In this document: piece after piece, positions 1 to 11,461 of the stretch
How positions within the stretch are numbered: the first letter of the stretch is position 1
Layout of the letters: each line of letters opens with the position of its first letter
Assembly (NCBI GenBank): GCA_902363335.1
Contig: CABIZV010000001.1
Coordinates: forward strand, 868,001-932,000
Origin: Enterobacteriaceae bacterium
GTDB taxonomy: Bacteria > Pseudomonadota > Gammaproteobacteria > Enterobacterales > Enterobacteriaceae
Reading direction: 5' to 3'
Length of the DNA stretch: 64,000 nt
Position numbers and translations under genes: made by a program
The notes under the pieces: model-generated
What the model was told of the DNA's origin: nothing
Databases searched by the model: none
The model's input: only the letters and a program-made list of their open reading frames with translations

Positions 1-59
1 AGCGCGGCATAAGAACGCGCTTTAAGTTCATCGTCAATACGCAGGCTAATGCTACCCAT
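1..59 (-). CDS. RelB/DinJ-family antitoxin, N-terminal fragment (runs off window)
   Basis: The reverse strand reads an ATG at 59 into MGSISLRIDDELKARSYAAL and leaves the window at base 1. The pattern of a short beta strand (SISLRID) followed by an alpha helix (ELKARSYAAL) is typical of ribbon-helix-helix antitoxins of the RelB/DinJ type, which bind DNA as dimers and neutralise an mRNA-interferase partner. A very purine-rich ribosome-binding site (GAGGGGGGAG on the coding strand) lies just upstream. The toxin, if present, would lie beyond the window, so a complete toxin-antitoxin pair is inferred and not seen. Confidence 0.7.
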   Translation of the reverse strand, partial: MGSISLRIDDELKARSYAA

Positions 60-71
60 TTCTCCCCCCTC

Positions 72-83
72 TTGTAATTACAA
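72..83. promoter_or_regulatory. 12-bp perfect palindrome upstream of the antitoxin gene
   Basis: TTGTAATTACAA is a perfect palindrome 13 bp before the antitoxin start codon. Ribbon-helix-helix antitoxins commonly repress their own operon by binding short palindromes in this position. An operator role is inferred from place and symmetry only. Confidence 0.4.
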
Positions 84-280
84 ATTTCATTATAGGTATC
101 GCACTACAACATGCTTAGAGCAAGTCACGAAGGAAGTCAGAAAAGTAGTCGTAAGAACGGTGAACACAGTCCGCTTTGTGCCAGAAGCTGACATTATTAC
201 AACTAGCTGATTAACTCTTGGAGGGCTGTCAGAGGTTTAAGCATAAGATTCTCATCCCAGACTATCAACTTTTAAGGTGG

Positions 281-1282
281 CTAACGATCAAGCAAAATAA
301 ACCTTTCCTGGAGTACTGCTGTGATAATTTCATTCGTTTCACTGGATGCTTTGCTATCCGGCTCTGTCTCTTGTTCTTCCAGTGCATCAAGAAAAGATTC
401 AAGCAGGCTAACTTGGCTGTGAAGCTCCCATAATGCACAAAACACCATCCACTGACTGTGTGTATAACGTTCAGACCTGATAGTTCGGCTGTACGCATCC
501 TGCACATCCGACATGTAATAATTTATCATTGAGTTCGGGTCGGATATGCGAACAGGATTGATAGCTTTGATTTTTTTGAATAAGAAAGCATCTGCTTCAG
601 TTTGGGTGTTGAAACCTGTCAGAATGCCAACCTTCTTGTAGTGTTTTGTCTCATGTAAGGCTGCGCTTAACAGCAGATTTACTTTGTTTTCATCATCAAG
701 ATAAGAGCTAATTATTGCTTTTATTTCATGAAGATATTGACGTGGACGGGGATCATAAACAAGCGAGAGAGGCTCGTACGACGCCCTGCCGTAGATGATA
801 AATAATAACGCTTCAATGTACATACGCCCAATTTGTTGAACCTTGTATGCTAAAGCTTCGCCCCATTTGTTTATTGATTTTTCGATGGGCATCGCCTCGC
901 GCAAGTCATAAAGAACGTCGCAGGCTTTATCTACCACCTTGTCCCACTGATCTTCCTTTTTCTTTTGATCAACAATGGAGCTTGCATAGTTCCACTGTCC
1001 AAAGAGAAGTTCATAACTTTTAGCAAGTTGACGTTCCTGCTCTAACTCCTGTTGCTGAATAATAAACCCTTGTATACGTCTGGATTGGTCAGCGACCCCG
1101 TCAGAAATGAGTCTATGCAGGCTGTAGATTACCGGCGACAGATCCGGAAACGTTACACCTGAAGGAGAGACTTGGTCTCTGTAGAGGCGTAGCAGCCCAG
1201 TAAGCTGAGCTTCATTTAAAAATGGGCCAGCAAAGGTACCTCTTTTAGTCCGAAAGGCAAGAGTTGGGCTTAGGTCACTCAT
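281..1282 (-). CDS. hypothetical protein, 333 aa, function unknown
   Basis: I do not recognise this protein. It starts at ATG 1282 behind an AAGGAA ribosome-binding site. It appears soluble and mostly helical, with a charged, possibly coiled segment near residues 60-90 (QQQELEQERQLAKSYELL) and no signal peptide or membrane span. It has several aromatic- and His-rich stretches (residues about 205-225, HETKHYKKVG) but no catalytic motif I can name. It lies between an antitoxin fragment and a transposase remnant, all on the minus strand, in a compact accessory patch beside acnA. The context suggests horizontal acquisition. A defence or plasmid-type role is possible but unsupported. Confidence 0.7.
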   Translation of the reverse strand: MSDLSPTLAFRTKRGTFAGPFLNEAQLTGLLRLYRDQVSPSGVTFPDLSPVIYSLHRLISDGVADQSRRIQGFIIQQQELEQERQLAKSYELLFGQWNYASSIVDQKKKEDQWDKVVDKACDVLYDLREAMPIEKSINKWGEALAYKVQQIGRMYIEALLFIIYGRASYEPLSLVYDPRPRQYLHEIKAIISSYLDDENKVNLLLSAALHETKHYKKVGILTGFNTQTEADAFLFKKIKAINPVRISDPNSMINYYMSDVQDAYSRTIRSERYTHSQWMVFCALWELHSQVSLLESFLDALEEQETEPDSKASSETNEIITAVLQERFILLDR

Positions 1283-1368
1283 TTTTAAATTTCCTTAAAA
1301 TATTGGGTTAGTTGAAAAACGGTTAGTTTACTAAGGTTCCGTTAATCATAAGTGCAGCAATTGTAACT

Positions 1369-1955
1369 TTAAACACATGTTGTATTTTTTTTCCAAGAAT
1401 ATGTATTGTAATTATTCCGCTTAAACGAACCATTCTCCATTAGAGACACTCTGGCATGTGGATTAGATTCCCCTGAAAGCGAGCTTCCGCTCCTCGTGGA
1501 CATTAGCACAGGCTCGATGCCCAGTGTCTTTATCGCACGAGTGAACTGGGTCAACTCACCTTCCCGCTGTGGGTTATTTACCCTGAATATACTGTGTCTA
1601 TCAGAGTAGAGAGCGAGCGGTACGCCATGATCATTAAGGTAACCCCGGAGGGTTTCCATGTAAGCCTGGGTTGTTTCCGCAGGAGCGAAACGCAGCGCCA
1701 TCAAAGCACTGGTGGCATCATCAATGAAAACGATCAGTGTGCATCTGGGGCGTTGATATATACGGCAATTTACGACGGCGTTCACGCCATAACCCCTCTT
1801 CTATCATCCACTTTCTGAGAGTTTCAACGGATAAAGATAAACCGTGTATCTCGCGCAATTTTTCCCACGCAAATGTAGGTCCAAAATTAGCGTAGCGGCC
1901 TTTGAGGAGTGAGATTACTGTTGCTCTAAATTCGGTCGAGTTCCTTATGACTCAT
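1369..1955 (-). mobile_element. decayed DDE transposase remnant (ISNCY/IS1202-like)
   Basis: Three pieces of one transposase can be read on the minus strand in different frames. ATG 1955 gives MSHKELDRI and then a stop. Next comes a helix-turn-helix-like piece (ANFGPTFAWEKLREIHG, VETLRKWMIEEGLW). Last is a catalytic-core piece (LIVFIDDATSALMALRFAPAETTQAY, shown as LIVFIDDATS and APAETTQAY, then LYSDRHSIFRVNNP). These resemble ISNCY-family transposases with an HTH and a DDE core. The region expected to hold the first catalytic Asp is deleted and the C terminus diverges after ALKTLGIEP-like residues, so the element cannot be active. No clean terminal inverted repeats were found. Confidence 0.75.
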
Positions 1956-1978
1956 CGTAACAGTCTCTTTGATCATGA

Positions 1979-2012
1979 AAAATCCCCCAGAGAATTGTCT
2001 GAGGGATTTTAG
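1979..2012. terminator. bidirectional hairpin beside the transposase remnant
   Basis: An imperfect inverted repeat (AATCCCCCAG...CTGAGGGATTTT) with T/A tracts on both sides lies just upstream of the transposase ATG. It could be an intrinsic terminator or an end structure of the insertion element that blocks read-through into it. No direct evidence separates the two. Confidence 0.4.
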
Positions 2013-2176
2013 AATGTTTCAAAGGGGACATTACAGCTTGGTGTTAACAATCCGTCGTGAATCCTCGTTTATCCCAAGCCTTCGAGTTATTCGCCTGACT
2101 GTTCGTTTTGCCTGGGTTAATACCGGGTAACAGCGGCCTGACGCTAAAAGCCTAAGCCGTGTCCCCGGTTAACCTG

Positions 2177-4852
2177 TTATTTCAGCATATTACGGATCAC
2201 GTAGTGCAAAATACCGTCGTTCTGGTAATAGGTCAGCTCCGTGGCCGTATCAATCCGGCAGCGACAGGCCAGAGTGAGCTGTTGACCATCAGGACGCGTC
2301 AGCACCACAGGGATAGTCGCTCCGGGTTTTATCTGCTGTAGCCCGGCTATATCAATGCGTTCTTCACCGGTCAGACGTAACGTTTTACGACTCTCACCGT
2401 CTGGGAACTCCAGTGGCAAAATCCCCATCCCGATAAGGTTTGAACGGTGAATACGCTCAAAGGATTCGGCAATGACCACCCGAACGCCCAATAGACGCGG
2501 CCCCTTCGCCGCCCAGTCGCGGCTGGAACCCGAGCCATACTCTTTACCGGCAATGACCGCCAGCGGCGTTCCCTGCGCCTGGTAGCGCATCGCGGCATCG
2601 TAGATGGACATTATCTCCGTGCCCGGCAGTAAACGCGTCATTCCGCCCTCTACGCCGGGAACCATTTCGTTGCGGATGCGAATGTTGGCAAAAGTGCCGC
2701 GCATCATTACCAGGTGATTACCCCGGCGTGAGCCGTAGGAGTTAAAGTCACGGGCAGCGACGCCGTTCTCCTGAAGATAGCGTCCCGCCGGGCTGTCAGG
2801 CTTGATGCTGCCCGCTGGTGAAATGTGGTCGGTAGTGACCGAATCTCCCAGCATCGCCAGCACGCGCGCGCCGTGAATATCCTGCAACGGTTCCGGGGTT
2901 ATGCCCATCTCGTCAAAGAATGGGGACAAGCGGATATAGGTAGAATCATCCTGCCAGTCATAGGTGTCCGTTGCCGGAACATTGATAGCCTTCCACTCCG
3001 GGGTGCCCGCAAATACGGCGGCGTACTCTTTGTGGAACATATCGGTCGATACCTGCTGCACGGCCTGAGCTATTTCCGCGCTTCCCGGCCAGATATCGTG
3101 TAAATAAACCGGCTGACCGTTACCATCAAGCCCTAATGGATCCCGGGTCAGGTTAACATTCATATTGCCCGCCAGCGCGTAAGCCACCACCAACGGCGGC
3201 GAGGCCAGCCAGTTGGTCTTCACCAGCGGATGAATACGCCCTTCAAAGTTACGGTTGCCTGAAAGCACCGCGCCAACGGTCAGGTCGCCTTGCTTGATGG
3301 CGCTCTCAATCGATTCCGGTAACGGGCCTGAGTTACCGATACAGGTGGTACACCCGTAGCCGACAAGGTTAAAACCCAGTGTATCTAAGTACGGGGTTAA
3401 TCCGGCATGGGCCAGATAGTCCGACACCACTTTTGAGCCGGGCGCCAATGACGCTTTGACCCACGGTTTCGGCATCAGCCCCCGTTCGACGGCTTTTTTA
3501 GCCAGCAGGCCTGCGGCCATCAGTACGCTTGGGTTAGAGGTGTTAGTGCAAGAGGTAATGGCCGCAATCACCACCGCGCCTTCAGGCAGTGCATGCTGCT
3601 GACCGTCGAGGGTAAAATCGATTGCCGGTTTAGCCTGCTTGACCACGTTAAGTTCGAGCTCAGTCGACGCATTGAACGCCCGGGGCACATCGCCTAAAGC
3701 TACCCGATCCTGCGGACGCTTCGGCCCGGCGAGACTGGCTTCCACATCGGCCATGTCCAGCGATAATGTCTGGCTGAAGACCGGTTCATCACCGGCGTTG
3801 CGCCACATTCCCTGTGCTTTCGCATAGGCCTCCACCAGCGCCACCTGCTCAGCGCTACGCCCACTCAGGCGCATGTAGGAGAGCGTCACTTCATCGAGCG
3901 GGAAGAAGCCACAGGTTGCGCCATATTCTGGCGCCATGTTGGCGATTGTCGCACGGTCAGCCAACGGCAGATAGTCCAGACCATCGCCATAGAATTCAAC
4001 GAATTTCCCCACCACGCCCAGCTTACGCAGCATCTGCGTGACGGTGAGAACCAGGTCGGTTGCGGTGATTCCTTCGCTCAGTTTCCCGGTTAACTTAAAG
4101 CCCACCACATCAGGAATAAGCATTGAAACCGGCTGCCCAAGCATCGCCGCTTCGGCTTCAATTCCGCCAACGCCCCATCCCAGTACGCCAAGACCGTTGA
4201 TCATCGTGGTGTGCGAATCGGTGCCCACCAGGGTATCGGGATAGGCGACCCATTCATTACCCTGCTGTTCGCTCCACACCGCTTTCCCCAGATACTCAAG
4301 GTTAACCTGGTGGCAAATACCGGTGCCCGGCGGCACGACGCGGAACTGACTGAAGGCCTGTTGGCCCCAGCGCAGGAAGGTATAGCGTTCGTGATTTCGC
4401 GCCATCTCAAGACGAACGTTATCATTAAAGGCTTCGTCATCACCGAAACGGTCCACGGTGACCGAGTGATCGATCACCAGATCAACCGGTGAAAGCGGAT
4501 TAACTTTATGCGTATCACCGCCAAGCCGTTTAACGGCCTCGCGCATGGCAGCAAGATCCACCACCGCGGGAACGCCGGTAAAATCCTGCATCAATACGCG
4601 CGCCGGGCGATAGGCTATCTCCCGGTCGGCATGGGCATTTTTCAGCCACCCCGCGAGCGCCTCTATATCCTCGGCGGTCACCGAGTCGCCATCTTGCCAG
4701 CGTAAGAGGTTTTCGAGCAGAACTTTCAGTGATTTTGGTAGGCGGGAGAGATCTCCCAACGTCTGAGTCGCCAGCGCAAGGCTGTAGTAATGGTAAGTTT
4801 TATTATCGACCTGGAGCGTATCCTTGCAGGTCTCTCGTAGGGTTAACGACAT
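2177..4852 (-). CDS. acnA: aconitate hydratase A
   Basis: Interconverts citrate and isocitrate in the TCA cycle. In enterics AcnA is the stress- and stationary-phase aconitase, stable to oxidants. The 891-aa length from ATG 4852 equals E. coli AcnA, and an AGGAGGAG-like ribosome-binding site precedes this ATG; longer upstream starts lack support. The [4Fe-4S] ligands appear as Cys in [10 protein letters not shown], then 65 residues, then [10 protein letters not shown], giving C-x65-C-x2-C. The swivel domain near the C terminus has the family's [10 protein letters not shown] motif. Downstream lies accessory DNA, not the ribA gene found there in K-12. Confidence 0.97.
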   Translation of the reverse strand: MSLTLRETCKDTLQVDNKTYHYYSLALATQTLGDLSRLPKSLKVLLENLLRWQDGDSVTAEDIEALAGWLKNAHADREIAYRPARVLMQDFTGVPAVVDLAAMREAVKRLGGDTHKVNPLSPVDLVIDHSVTVDRFGDDEAFNDNVRLEMARNHERYTFLRWGQQAFSQFRVVPPGTGICHQVNLEYLGKAVWSEQQGNEWVAYPDTLVGTDSHTTMINGLGVLGWGVGGIEAEAAMLGQPVSMLIPDVVGFKLTGKLSEGITATDLVLTVTQMLRKLGVVGKFVEFYGDGLDYLPLADRATIANMAPEYGATCGFFPLDEVTLSYMRLSGRSAEQVALVEAYAKAQGMWRNAGDEPVFSQTLSLDMADVEASLAGPKRPQDRVALGDVPRAFNASTELELNVVKQAKPAIDFTLDGQQHALPEGAVVIAAITSCTNTSNPSVLMAAGLLAKKAVERGLMPKPWVKASLAPGSKVVSDYLAHAGLTPYLDTLGFNLVGYGCTTCIGNSGPLPESIESAIKQGDLTVGAVLSGNRNFEGRIHPLVKTNWLASPPLVVAYALAGNMNVNLTRDPLGLDGNGQPVYLHDIWPGSAEIAQAVQQVSTDMFHKEYAAVFAGTPEWKAINVPATDTYDWQDDSTYIRLSPFFDEMGITPEPLQDIHGARVLAMLGDSVTTDHISPAGSIKPDSPAGRYLQENGVAARDFNSYGSRRGNHLVMMRGTFANIRIRNEMVPGVEGGMTRLLPGTEIMSIYDAAMRYQAQGTPLAVIAGKEYGSGSSRDWAAKGPRLLGVRVVIAESFERIHRSNLIGMGILPLEFPDGESRKTLRLTGEERIDIAGLQQIKPGATIPVVLTRPDGQQLTLACRCRIDTATELTYYQNDGILHYVIRNMLK

Positions 4853-5059
4853 AGCTCCTCCTTTAATGGCGGGTACTGCAACTCTCCTTAGGGTATGTAT
4901 AAAAGATAACACAACCTGCGGATACCGCCGGGAAAGGGCTCAGATTGATAAACTATGTCAATACGTTAATAACATTCGCTAGCGTCTGGAATGATTAGCA
5001 GGGGAAGGATTTATGGCATTTAGGGGGCGGGAAATGGAAGGCAAATAATAACCATGAGA

Positions 5060-5227
5060 TTATTGTTTCTTATTCTCATCCTGATTGAACAGGTCAATAA
5101 ACGCCTTTTGTTCCGGGGTTAAATCCCACTCGTCGGGAACGGTCGCTTTTTTATTTTTCACTACCGGCGTTTGTTTCTCGACAGGTTGCTGAGGCTTCGT
5201 CGGCTTGACTCGTTCAAACGTCAACAT
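5060..5227 (-). CDS. yciX: small protein YciX, 55 aa
   Basis: A 55-aa protein starting at ATG 5227, two bases after the ymiA stop codon, so translation is likely coupled. It is hydrophilic and Pro/Lys-rich in its first half. The second half is amphipathic and acidic (PDEWDLTPEQKAFIDLF). Its place between ymiA and acnA is that of E. coli yciX, which has the same length. No function is established. A longer reading upstream in this frame is an artefact of the overlapping ymiA. Confidence 0.75.
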   Translation of the reverse strand: MLTFERVKPTKPQQPVEKQTPVVKNKKATVPDEWDLTPEQKAFIDLFNQDENKKQ

Positions 5228-5229
5228 AC

Positions 5230-5346
5230 TCAGCCCCAAAAAGTCCATACCAGGTAGGCAACCACGACCCAAAACAACGCCGAACCCAGGAATACGCTCA
5301 ACCAAGCTACACGTTTTGCGCGAGTCCCTTTATTTTCTGACGTCAT
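5230..5346 (-). CDS. ymiA: small membrane protein YmiA, 38 aa
   Basis: ATG 5346 opens a 38-aa protein with a basic N terminus and one membrane span (AWLSVFLGSALFWVVVAYLV) ending TFWG. This matches the conserved core of E. coli YmiA, which sits in the same cysB-acnA interval. It probably inserts as a single-pass inner-membrane protein. It is transcribed with yciX toward acnA. Its job is unknown. Confidence 0.8.
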   Translation of the reverse strand: MTSENKGTRAKRVAWLSVFLGSALFWVVVAYLVWTFWG

Positions 5347-5682
5347 TACTGCCCTCTCGAAATCGATATTACTTATCATTTTCACACCAATCAATTGTTA
5401 CAACTAATCGTTAATGAGATAAATCCTAAGTAAATTTTAAGCAGAAATCCAGCGATTTTACGAATTGCCGACAGAGATTTATTTATTCTTTTGACAACCC
5501 GTGAATATTTGAAATGAGAAGTTTGCCTTACGTTAAATTTATTTCTACTTTTGGGTCATTGTTACTAACGTGAGCAATAATTAATCAAGGAATTCGTACA
5601 ACTCAGGGGATTTACGGAGAGATTATTTGCGGAAGATATAAGGCAAGCCGCCTCCTATTGAGAGGCGGATAATTCACCGGAA
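5347..5682. other. intergenic region between cysB and ymiA
   Basis: About 336 bases without a gene, AT-rich toward the ymiA side. It should hold the ymiA-yciX(-acnA) promoter and the 3' end of the cysB transcript. Apart from the cysB hairpin I see no RNA gene or repeat. Confidence 0.6.
5648..5668 (-). terminator. hairpin after cysB
   Basis: CCGCCTC-CTATTGA-GAGGCGG forms a 7-bp stem 15 bases past the cysB stop codon. There is no good U-tract on the minus strand, so it may be only a weak or processing-type 3' end. Confidence 0.45.
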
Positions 5683-6702
<1,020 letters not shown>

Positions 6703-6789
6703 TTAATCATAAGAAATGCATCCTCTATAACCACTATATCATTTATAGCAAGTGTGTATAGACGGAAACAAAAAATAATAACGGGTAAT

Positions 6790-6814
6790 AAAAAAGGGCC
6801 GCTTAGCGGCCCTT
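6790..6814 (-). terminator. topA intrinsic terminator
   Basis: On the minus strand GGGCCGC-TAA-GCGGCCC is followed by a run of T residues, about 25 bases past the topA stop codon. This is a strong Rho-independent terminator separating topA from cysB. Confidence 0.85.
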
Positions 6815-6836
6815 TGTCAACGTTATCAACGACACG

Positions 6837-9434
6837 TTATTTTTTAGCTTCAACCCATTTACCGTCAACGAAGAACGCTGACCAGCCTGTTGCTTTTCCG
6901 TCTTTTTCAGAGGAAACATACTGCTGTTTGGTTTTACGGCTAAAGCGCACCATCGTTTTATTCCCCGCCGGATCCTGCTGTGGCGCATCGGCCAGATAAC
7001 GCAGTTTTTCCGGCAAGCGGTCGCGGAAGCGGAACAGCTCTTCGACCAGCGGCGCACGGGTTTCACGCGATTTCGGGAAGGTGTTGGCAGCAAGGAAGAC
7101 CCCTGCAGCACCATCACGCAGCACGAAATAGGCGTCAGACTTCTCGCAAGGCAGCTCTGGCAGCGGCACCGGATCTTCTTTCGGTGGCGCAACTTCGCCA
7201 CTGCGTAAGATTTTACGGGTGTTTTTGCACTCGTCGTTGGTACACGCCATGTACTTACCAAAACGTCCCATTTTCAGGTGCATTTCGGAACCACATTTTT
7301 CGCATTCAACGATTGGGCCGTCATAACCCTTGATGCGGAACTCGCCTTCTTCGATCTCATAACCGTCACAGGTCGGGTTATTACCGCAGACGTGCAGTTT
7401 ACGTTTTGGATCGATGAGGTAGCTATCCATTGCCGTGCCGCATTTCTGGCAGCGACGTTTAGCGCGCAGCGCGTTGGTTTCAGCGTCATCGCCTTCCAGC
7501 ACGTTCAGCACTTCGTTTTCCGGCACCAGGTTAATGGTGGTTTTGCAACGCTCTTTCGGAGTCAGCGCATAACCAGAACAGCCGAGGAACACGCCGGTGC
7601 TGGCGGTACGGATGCCCATTTTGCGGCCACAGGTCGGACAGTCAATGCTGGTAAGCACCATCTGGTTTGGCTGCATGCCGCCCTCTTCAGGCGACTTCTC
7701 AGCGGTTTCCAGCTGCTTGGTGAAATCACCAAAGAACAGATCCAGCACCTTCTTCCATTCGGCTTCATGATTCGCCACGCGGTCGAGATGATCTTCCATC
7801 TGCGCGGTGAAATCGTAGTTCATCAGCTCGCGGAAGTTCTCTTCCAGTCGATCGGTGACGATCTCGCCCATTTTTTCAGCATAGAAGCGGCGGTTCTCAG
7901 AACGCACATAGCCCCTGTCCTGAATCGTCGAGATGATCGACGCATAGGTAGAAGGACGACCAATACCCCGTTTTTCAAGCTCTTTAACCAAAGAGGCTTC
8001 GCTAAAGCGCGCAGGCGGTTTGGTGAAGTGCTGGGCTGGCATCAGTTCAACCAACGTCAAGCTATCACCCTGTTTAACCACCGGCAGAACCCTGTCTTCA
8101 TCGCCTTTACGCAGCGCTGGCATCACCTTAGTCCAACCGTCAAAACGCAGGGTACGACCGCGCGCTTTCAGTTTGAACTCACCGGCTTTCACGGTCAGGG
8201 TGGTGGAATCGTATTGCGCTGGCGTCATCTGACAGGCGACAAATTGACGCCAGATCAGCTGATACAGTTTCTGCGCATCCGCTTCCATATCTTTTAACGA
8301 CTCAGCCACCACATTCACATCAGAAGGACGAATCGCTTCGTGCGCTTCCTGAGAGTTTTCTTTGCTGGCGTACTGATTGGCATTTTCCGGCAGATATTTC
8401 TTACCGAAGTTGTCGCCAATGTAATCGCGAACCATGTTAACCGCGTCCTGACTCAGGTTAGTGGAGTCGGTACGCATGTAGGTGATGTAGCCCGCTTCAT
8501 ACAAACGTTGCGCCATCATCATGGTTTTCTTCACCCCGAAGCCAAGACGGGTACTGGCCGCCTGCTGCAAGGTGGAGGTAATAAATGGAGCGCCAGGTTT
8601 GCTGCTGGTTGGCTTGTCTTCGCGCTCAAGAACGCTGTAACCGGCTTTTTCCAGCACGCTGACGGCGGCCATGGTTTCGTCACGGTTGACCGGACGGAAC
8701 GGCTTGTCAGCTTTATGCGTCACCTGCAACGCCAGAGCGTCACCGCCCGGTGTCGTGGTATTGGCGTTAACTTCCCAGAACTCTTCTGGAACAAACGCTT
8801 TAATTTCACGCTCACGCTCTACGACCAGACGAACAGCCACCGACTGAACGCGACCTGCGGACAAACCGCGAGCGATTTTTTTCCACAACAGTGGAGAGAC
8901 CATGTACCCCACCACGCGGTCCATAAAGCGACGCGCCTGCTGAGCGTTAACACGGTCAATATTCAGTTCACCCGGCTTTTCAAAAGCCTGCTGAATCGCA
9001 TTTTTGGTTATTTCGTTGAACACGACGCGGCTGTAGCGCGACTCATCACCACCGATCACTTCCCGCAGGTGCCATGCAATGGCCTCCCCTTCGCGGTCAA
9101 GGTCGGTTGCGAGATAGATGTGGTCGGCTTTTTCCGCCAACTGTTTGAGTTCCGAAACAACCTTTTCTTTACCCGGCAGCACTTCGTAATGTGCCGCCCA
9201 GTCATGCCATGGGTCGATACCCATGCGGTTAACTAGCGCGCCTCGTTCATCCTTTTTAGGCTTTTTGGCCGTTTTGGTGGAGGTAGAGTCAGCGCTCTTT
9301 TTGGCAGCTGAGCCACTTGTCGGCAAATCGCGGATATGACCGACGCTGGACTTAACCACGTAGTCATTACCCAGATACTTATTGATCGTTTTGGCTTTTG
9401 CCGGGGACTCAACGATAACGAGAGCTTTACCCAT
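6837..9434 (-). CDS. topA: DNA topoisomerase I
   Basis: Type IA topoisomerase that relaxes negatively supercoiled DNA. It is 865 aa from ATG 9434, the same as E. coli, and starts [16 protein letters not shown]. The Toprim domain holds this motif and the [13 protein letters not shown] metal-binding motif. The catalytic Tyr lies in [14 protein letters not shown]. The C-terminal part has the tetracysteine zinc ribbons ([27 protein letters not shown]...) followed by ribbon-like domains without cysteines. It is read divergently from yciN across about 390 bases. The upstream in-frame extension has no ribosome-binding site. Confidence 0.98.
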   Translation of the reverse strand: MGKALVIVESPAKAKTINKYLGNDYVVKSSVGHIRDLPTSGSAAKKSADSTSTKTAKKPKKDERGALVNRMGIDPWHDWAAHYEVLPGKEKVVSELKQLAEKADHIYLATDLDREGEAIAWHLREVIGGDESRYSRVVFNEITKNAIQQAFEKPGELNIDRVNAQQARRFMDRVVGYMVSPLLWKKIARGLSAGRVQSVAVRLVVEREREIKAFVPEEFWEVNANTTTPGGDALALQVTHKADKPFRPVNRDETMAAVSVLEKAGYSVLEREDKPTSSKPGAPFITSTLQQAASTRLGFGVKKTMMMAQRLYEAGYITYMRTDSTNLSQDAVNMVRDYIGDNFGKKYLPENANQYASKENSQEAHEAIRPSDVNVVAESLKDMEADAQKLYQLIWRQFVACQMTPAQYDSTTLTVKAGEFKLKARGRTLRFDGWTKVMPALRKGDEDRVLPVVKQGDSLTLVELMPAQHFTKPPARFSEASLVKELEKRGIGRPSTYASIISTIQDRGYVRSENRRFYAEKMGEIVTDRLEENFRELMNYDFTAQMEDHLDRVANHEAEWKKVLDLFFGDFTKQLETAEKSPEEGGMQPNQMVLTSIDCPTCGRKMGIRTASTGVFLGCSGYALTPKERCKTTINLVPENEVLNVLEGDDAETNALRAKRRCQKCGTAMDSYLIDPKRKLHVCGNNPTCDGYEIEEGEFRIKGYDGPIVECEKCGSEMHLKMGRFGKYMACTNDECKNTRKILRSGEVAPPKEDPVPLPELPCEKSDAYFVLRDGAAGVFLAANTFPKSRETRAPLVEELFRFRDRLPEKLRYLADAPQQDPAGNKTMVRFSRKTKQQYVSSEKDGKATGWSAFFVDGKWVEAKK

Positions 9435-9828
9435 AATCACCTTACCTAATTTGATTCTTCCAGGAATACATCGCACATGTTCCACATTTCACTGGCGACA
9501 AGCCTTGTATGTTGCGGCAACACCAAAGGATATCAACCCTTTACTGCCCGGCATTTGATACAAGCAGCCAGGTGGCTGAGTTTACAGACTTTTTTTCGTC
9601 AGATGTTAAAGCACGAAGAATATTTGGTCGAATGTCAAGCAAATCTGTTGCCAGATCGCCGAAAGCGTCACACTGTACCTGATAAAATTCGTTACGCAAC
9701 TTTATTAGCATGCAAACACCAATCATGCCAACTCTGAGGTAAAATCATTTCCCCCGGAAAACGTCGGGAAAATTTGCCCGAAATCAACGGCCGGCGTAAA
9801 CTAGCGGCGAAAATTTGAGGAGTTGAAT
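9435..9828. other. topA-yciN divergent intergenic region
   Basis: About 394 bases without a gene. In E. coli this interval carries several supercoiling-responsive topA promoters, and the same is expected here. I could not assign individual -10 or -35 boxes with confidence and see no RNA gene. Confidence 0.5.
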
Positions 9829-10080
9829 ATGTCAAATAATAGCCAACCTATCGATCGTCAGACACTGCTTGTTGAAGCAAACAGACTCATTCGTGAGCAT
9901 GAGGATACTTTAGCGGGTATTGAAGCCACTGGCGTAGAACAGCGCAATGGCGTGCTGGTTTTCAGCGGTGAGTATTACCTTGATGAACAGGGCCTGCCAA
10001 CGCCGAAAAGTACGGCAGTATTTAATATGTTCAAGTATCTTGCCCACCAGCTGTCTGAAAAATATCACCTGGTTGACTGA
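9829..10080 (+). CDS. yciN: DUF2498 protein YciN
   Basis: An 83-aa soluble protein identical in length to E. coli YciN. ATG 9829 follows AGGAG with six-base spacing, so I prefer it to the TTG two codons upstream. The conserved core reads [15 protein letters not shown] and [18 protein letters not shown]. It is divergent from topA. The E. coli protein is small and uncharacterised, and no catalytic motif is visible. Confidence 0.92.
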   Translation: MSNNSQPIDRQTLLVEANRLIREHEDTLAGIEATGVEQRNGVLVFSGEYYLDEQGLPTPKSTAVFNMFKYLAHQLSEKYHLVD

Positions 10081-10106
10081 ACGCGAGGCGTTTGCCTGAC
10101 GGCGTG

Positions 10107-10141
10107 AAAAAATGCCCGGTCAACTCGCGTTGCCGGGCATT
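10107..10141. terminator. terminator shared by convergent yciN and sohB
   Basis: AATGCCCGG pairs with CCGGGCATT, with an inner CAAC/GTTG extension. On the minus strand the stem is followed by a run of six T residues, making a good sohB terminator. On the plus strand the T-tract is poor. Confidence 0.75.
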
Positions 10142-10161
10142 GTTATTGATGGGAGCGTTTA

Positions 10162-11208
10162 TTACAGCAGCGGTTTTTGCCCACGCTGCCACCAGCGCAT
10201 CATCAGACGGTCAGCACTTTCCGCAGCGCTACCGGTAAAACGGTCCATCATTTTCTTACGCTGCATATAGCGCACGCTAATGACATCGCGTCCTTCCATC
10301 AGCCCCAGCAGCAGTTCATCGCTGGTGCCCACTTCGTCCACCAGACCCTTTTCCTGCGCCTTTAAGCCGTACCAGTGTTCACCGGTGGCAACGTCGTCAA
10401 CGTCCAGCGTCGGACGCATTTCTTTGACAAAATCCTTAAACAGCAGATGAGTTTCATTGAGCTCTTCGCGGAATTTTTGGCGCCCTTCTTCGGTGTTCTC
10501 ACCCAACAACGTCAGGGTACGTTTGTACTGCCCGGCGGTATGCAGTTCGACATCGATGTCTTTATTTTTAAGGAAACGGTTAAGGTTTGGGATCTGCGCA
10601 ACAACGCCGATAGACCCTAGAATAGCAAACGGCGCGGCAACAATTTTGTTTGCTACACAGGCCATCATATAGCCACCGCTGGCGGCAACTTTGTCCACCG
10701 CCACCGTCAGAGGGATCTGTTTATTACGGATACGCTGGAGCTGAGAAGCAGCCAGCCCGTAACCATGTACCACCCCGCCAGGGCTCTCCAGACGCACCAC
10801 CACCTGATCCTGCGCTGTGGCCATCGTCAGCACTGCGGTGATCTCTTCACGCAATGAGGCGACCTCGTGGGCATCCATACTGCCTTTAAAATCGATAACC
10901 CACACGCGTGGTTTCGCCGACGCAGCCGTTCCGCCCTGCTTCGCTTTTTCTTTCGCCGTTTTGGCTTCCTGCTTCAATTTCTTCTTCTGCGCTTTATGCC
11001 AAAGCTTTTGCTGCGGCCCATCAAGAAGGGCTACGGCTAAATCTTCCTGCATTTCTTTATGCTGCTCGCTAAGATTGGTGATGCGCAACTCACCGCGCTG
11101 CCGTTTGCGCTGCGTCAGATTGACGATAAGTATCGCAATAACAGCAATGGCGACGACAACAGTGACGATTTTCGCCAGAAACAGACCATATTGAAAAAGT
11201 AATTCCAC
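10162..11208 (-). CDS. sohB: inner-membrane S49 family peptidase SohB
   Basis: Member of the SppA/SohB signal-peptide-peptidase clan. In E. coli extra copies of sohB suppress htrA (degP) mutants. An N-terminal membrane span (residues about 5-30) is followed by a basic linker and the S49 domain. The probable nucleophile Ser lies in DKVAASGGYMMACVANK, and the general-base Lys in HTAGQYKRTLTLLG. I chose GTG 11208 because the protein then starts ELLFQYGLFLAKIV, matching the E. coli N terminus at 348 versus 349 aa. It faces yciK divergently. Confidence 0.93.
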   Translation of the reverse strand: MELLFQYGLFLAKIVTVVVAIAVIAILIVNLTQRKRQRGELRITNLSEQHKEMQEDLAVALLDGPQQKLWHKAQKKKLKQEAKTAKEKAKQGGTAASAKPRVWVIDFKGSMDAHEVASLREEITAVLTMATAQDQVVVRLESPGGVVHGYGLAASQLQRIRNKQIPLTVAVDKVAASGGYMMACVANKIVAAPFAILGSIGVVAQIPNLNRFLKNKDIDVELHTAGQYKRTLTLLGENTEEGRQKFREELNETHLLFKDFVKEMRPTLDVDDVATGEHWYGLKAQEKGLVDEVGTSDELLLGLMEGRDVISVRYMQRKKMMDRFTGSAAESADRLMMRWWQRGQKPLL

Positions 11209-11461
11209 ACATCCACCTTGTACAAAAATCACAAAATCTGTCGCTCAGTGTACAACACCAAACCCAGTACGTCTTGATTGCAGTATCAGCCCGCGAGGCG
11301 CCTTCCAGTTTACTTTTTTGCTGATGAAATCATTGCAAATTGTTAATTATCCGTTGTCTCTCCTGCTCGCTGATTGAAATAGCGCGGATATTCAGGCATA
11401 AAGCCCAAACGCCCTGAAAAGTACATAAAATCTGGCGTTTCTTACGCCAACAGGAGTCACC

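Noticed and set aside
4853..4912. A 20-codon N-terminal extension of AcnA
   Set aside because: The ATG at 4852 has a strong AGGAGG-type site and gives the conserved 891-aa length.
7278..9236. Long open frames on the plus strand (339 and 298 codons) opposite topA
   Set aside because: They are antisense to the conserved topA gene, lack ribosome-binding sites and encode His/Phe/Arg-rich sequence with no family features.
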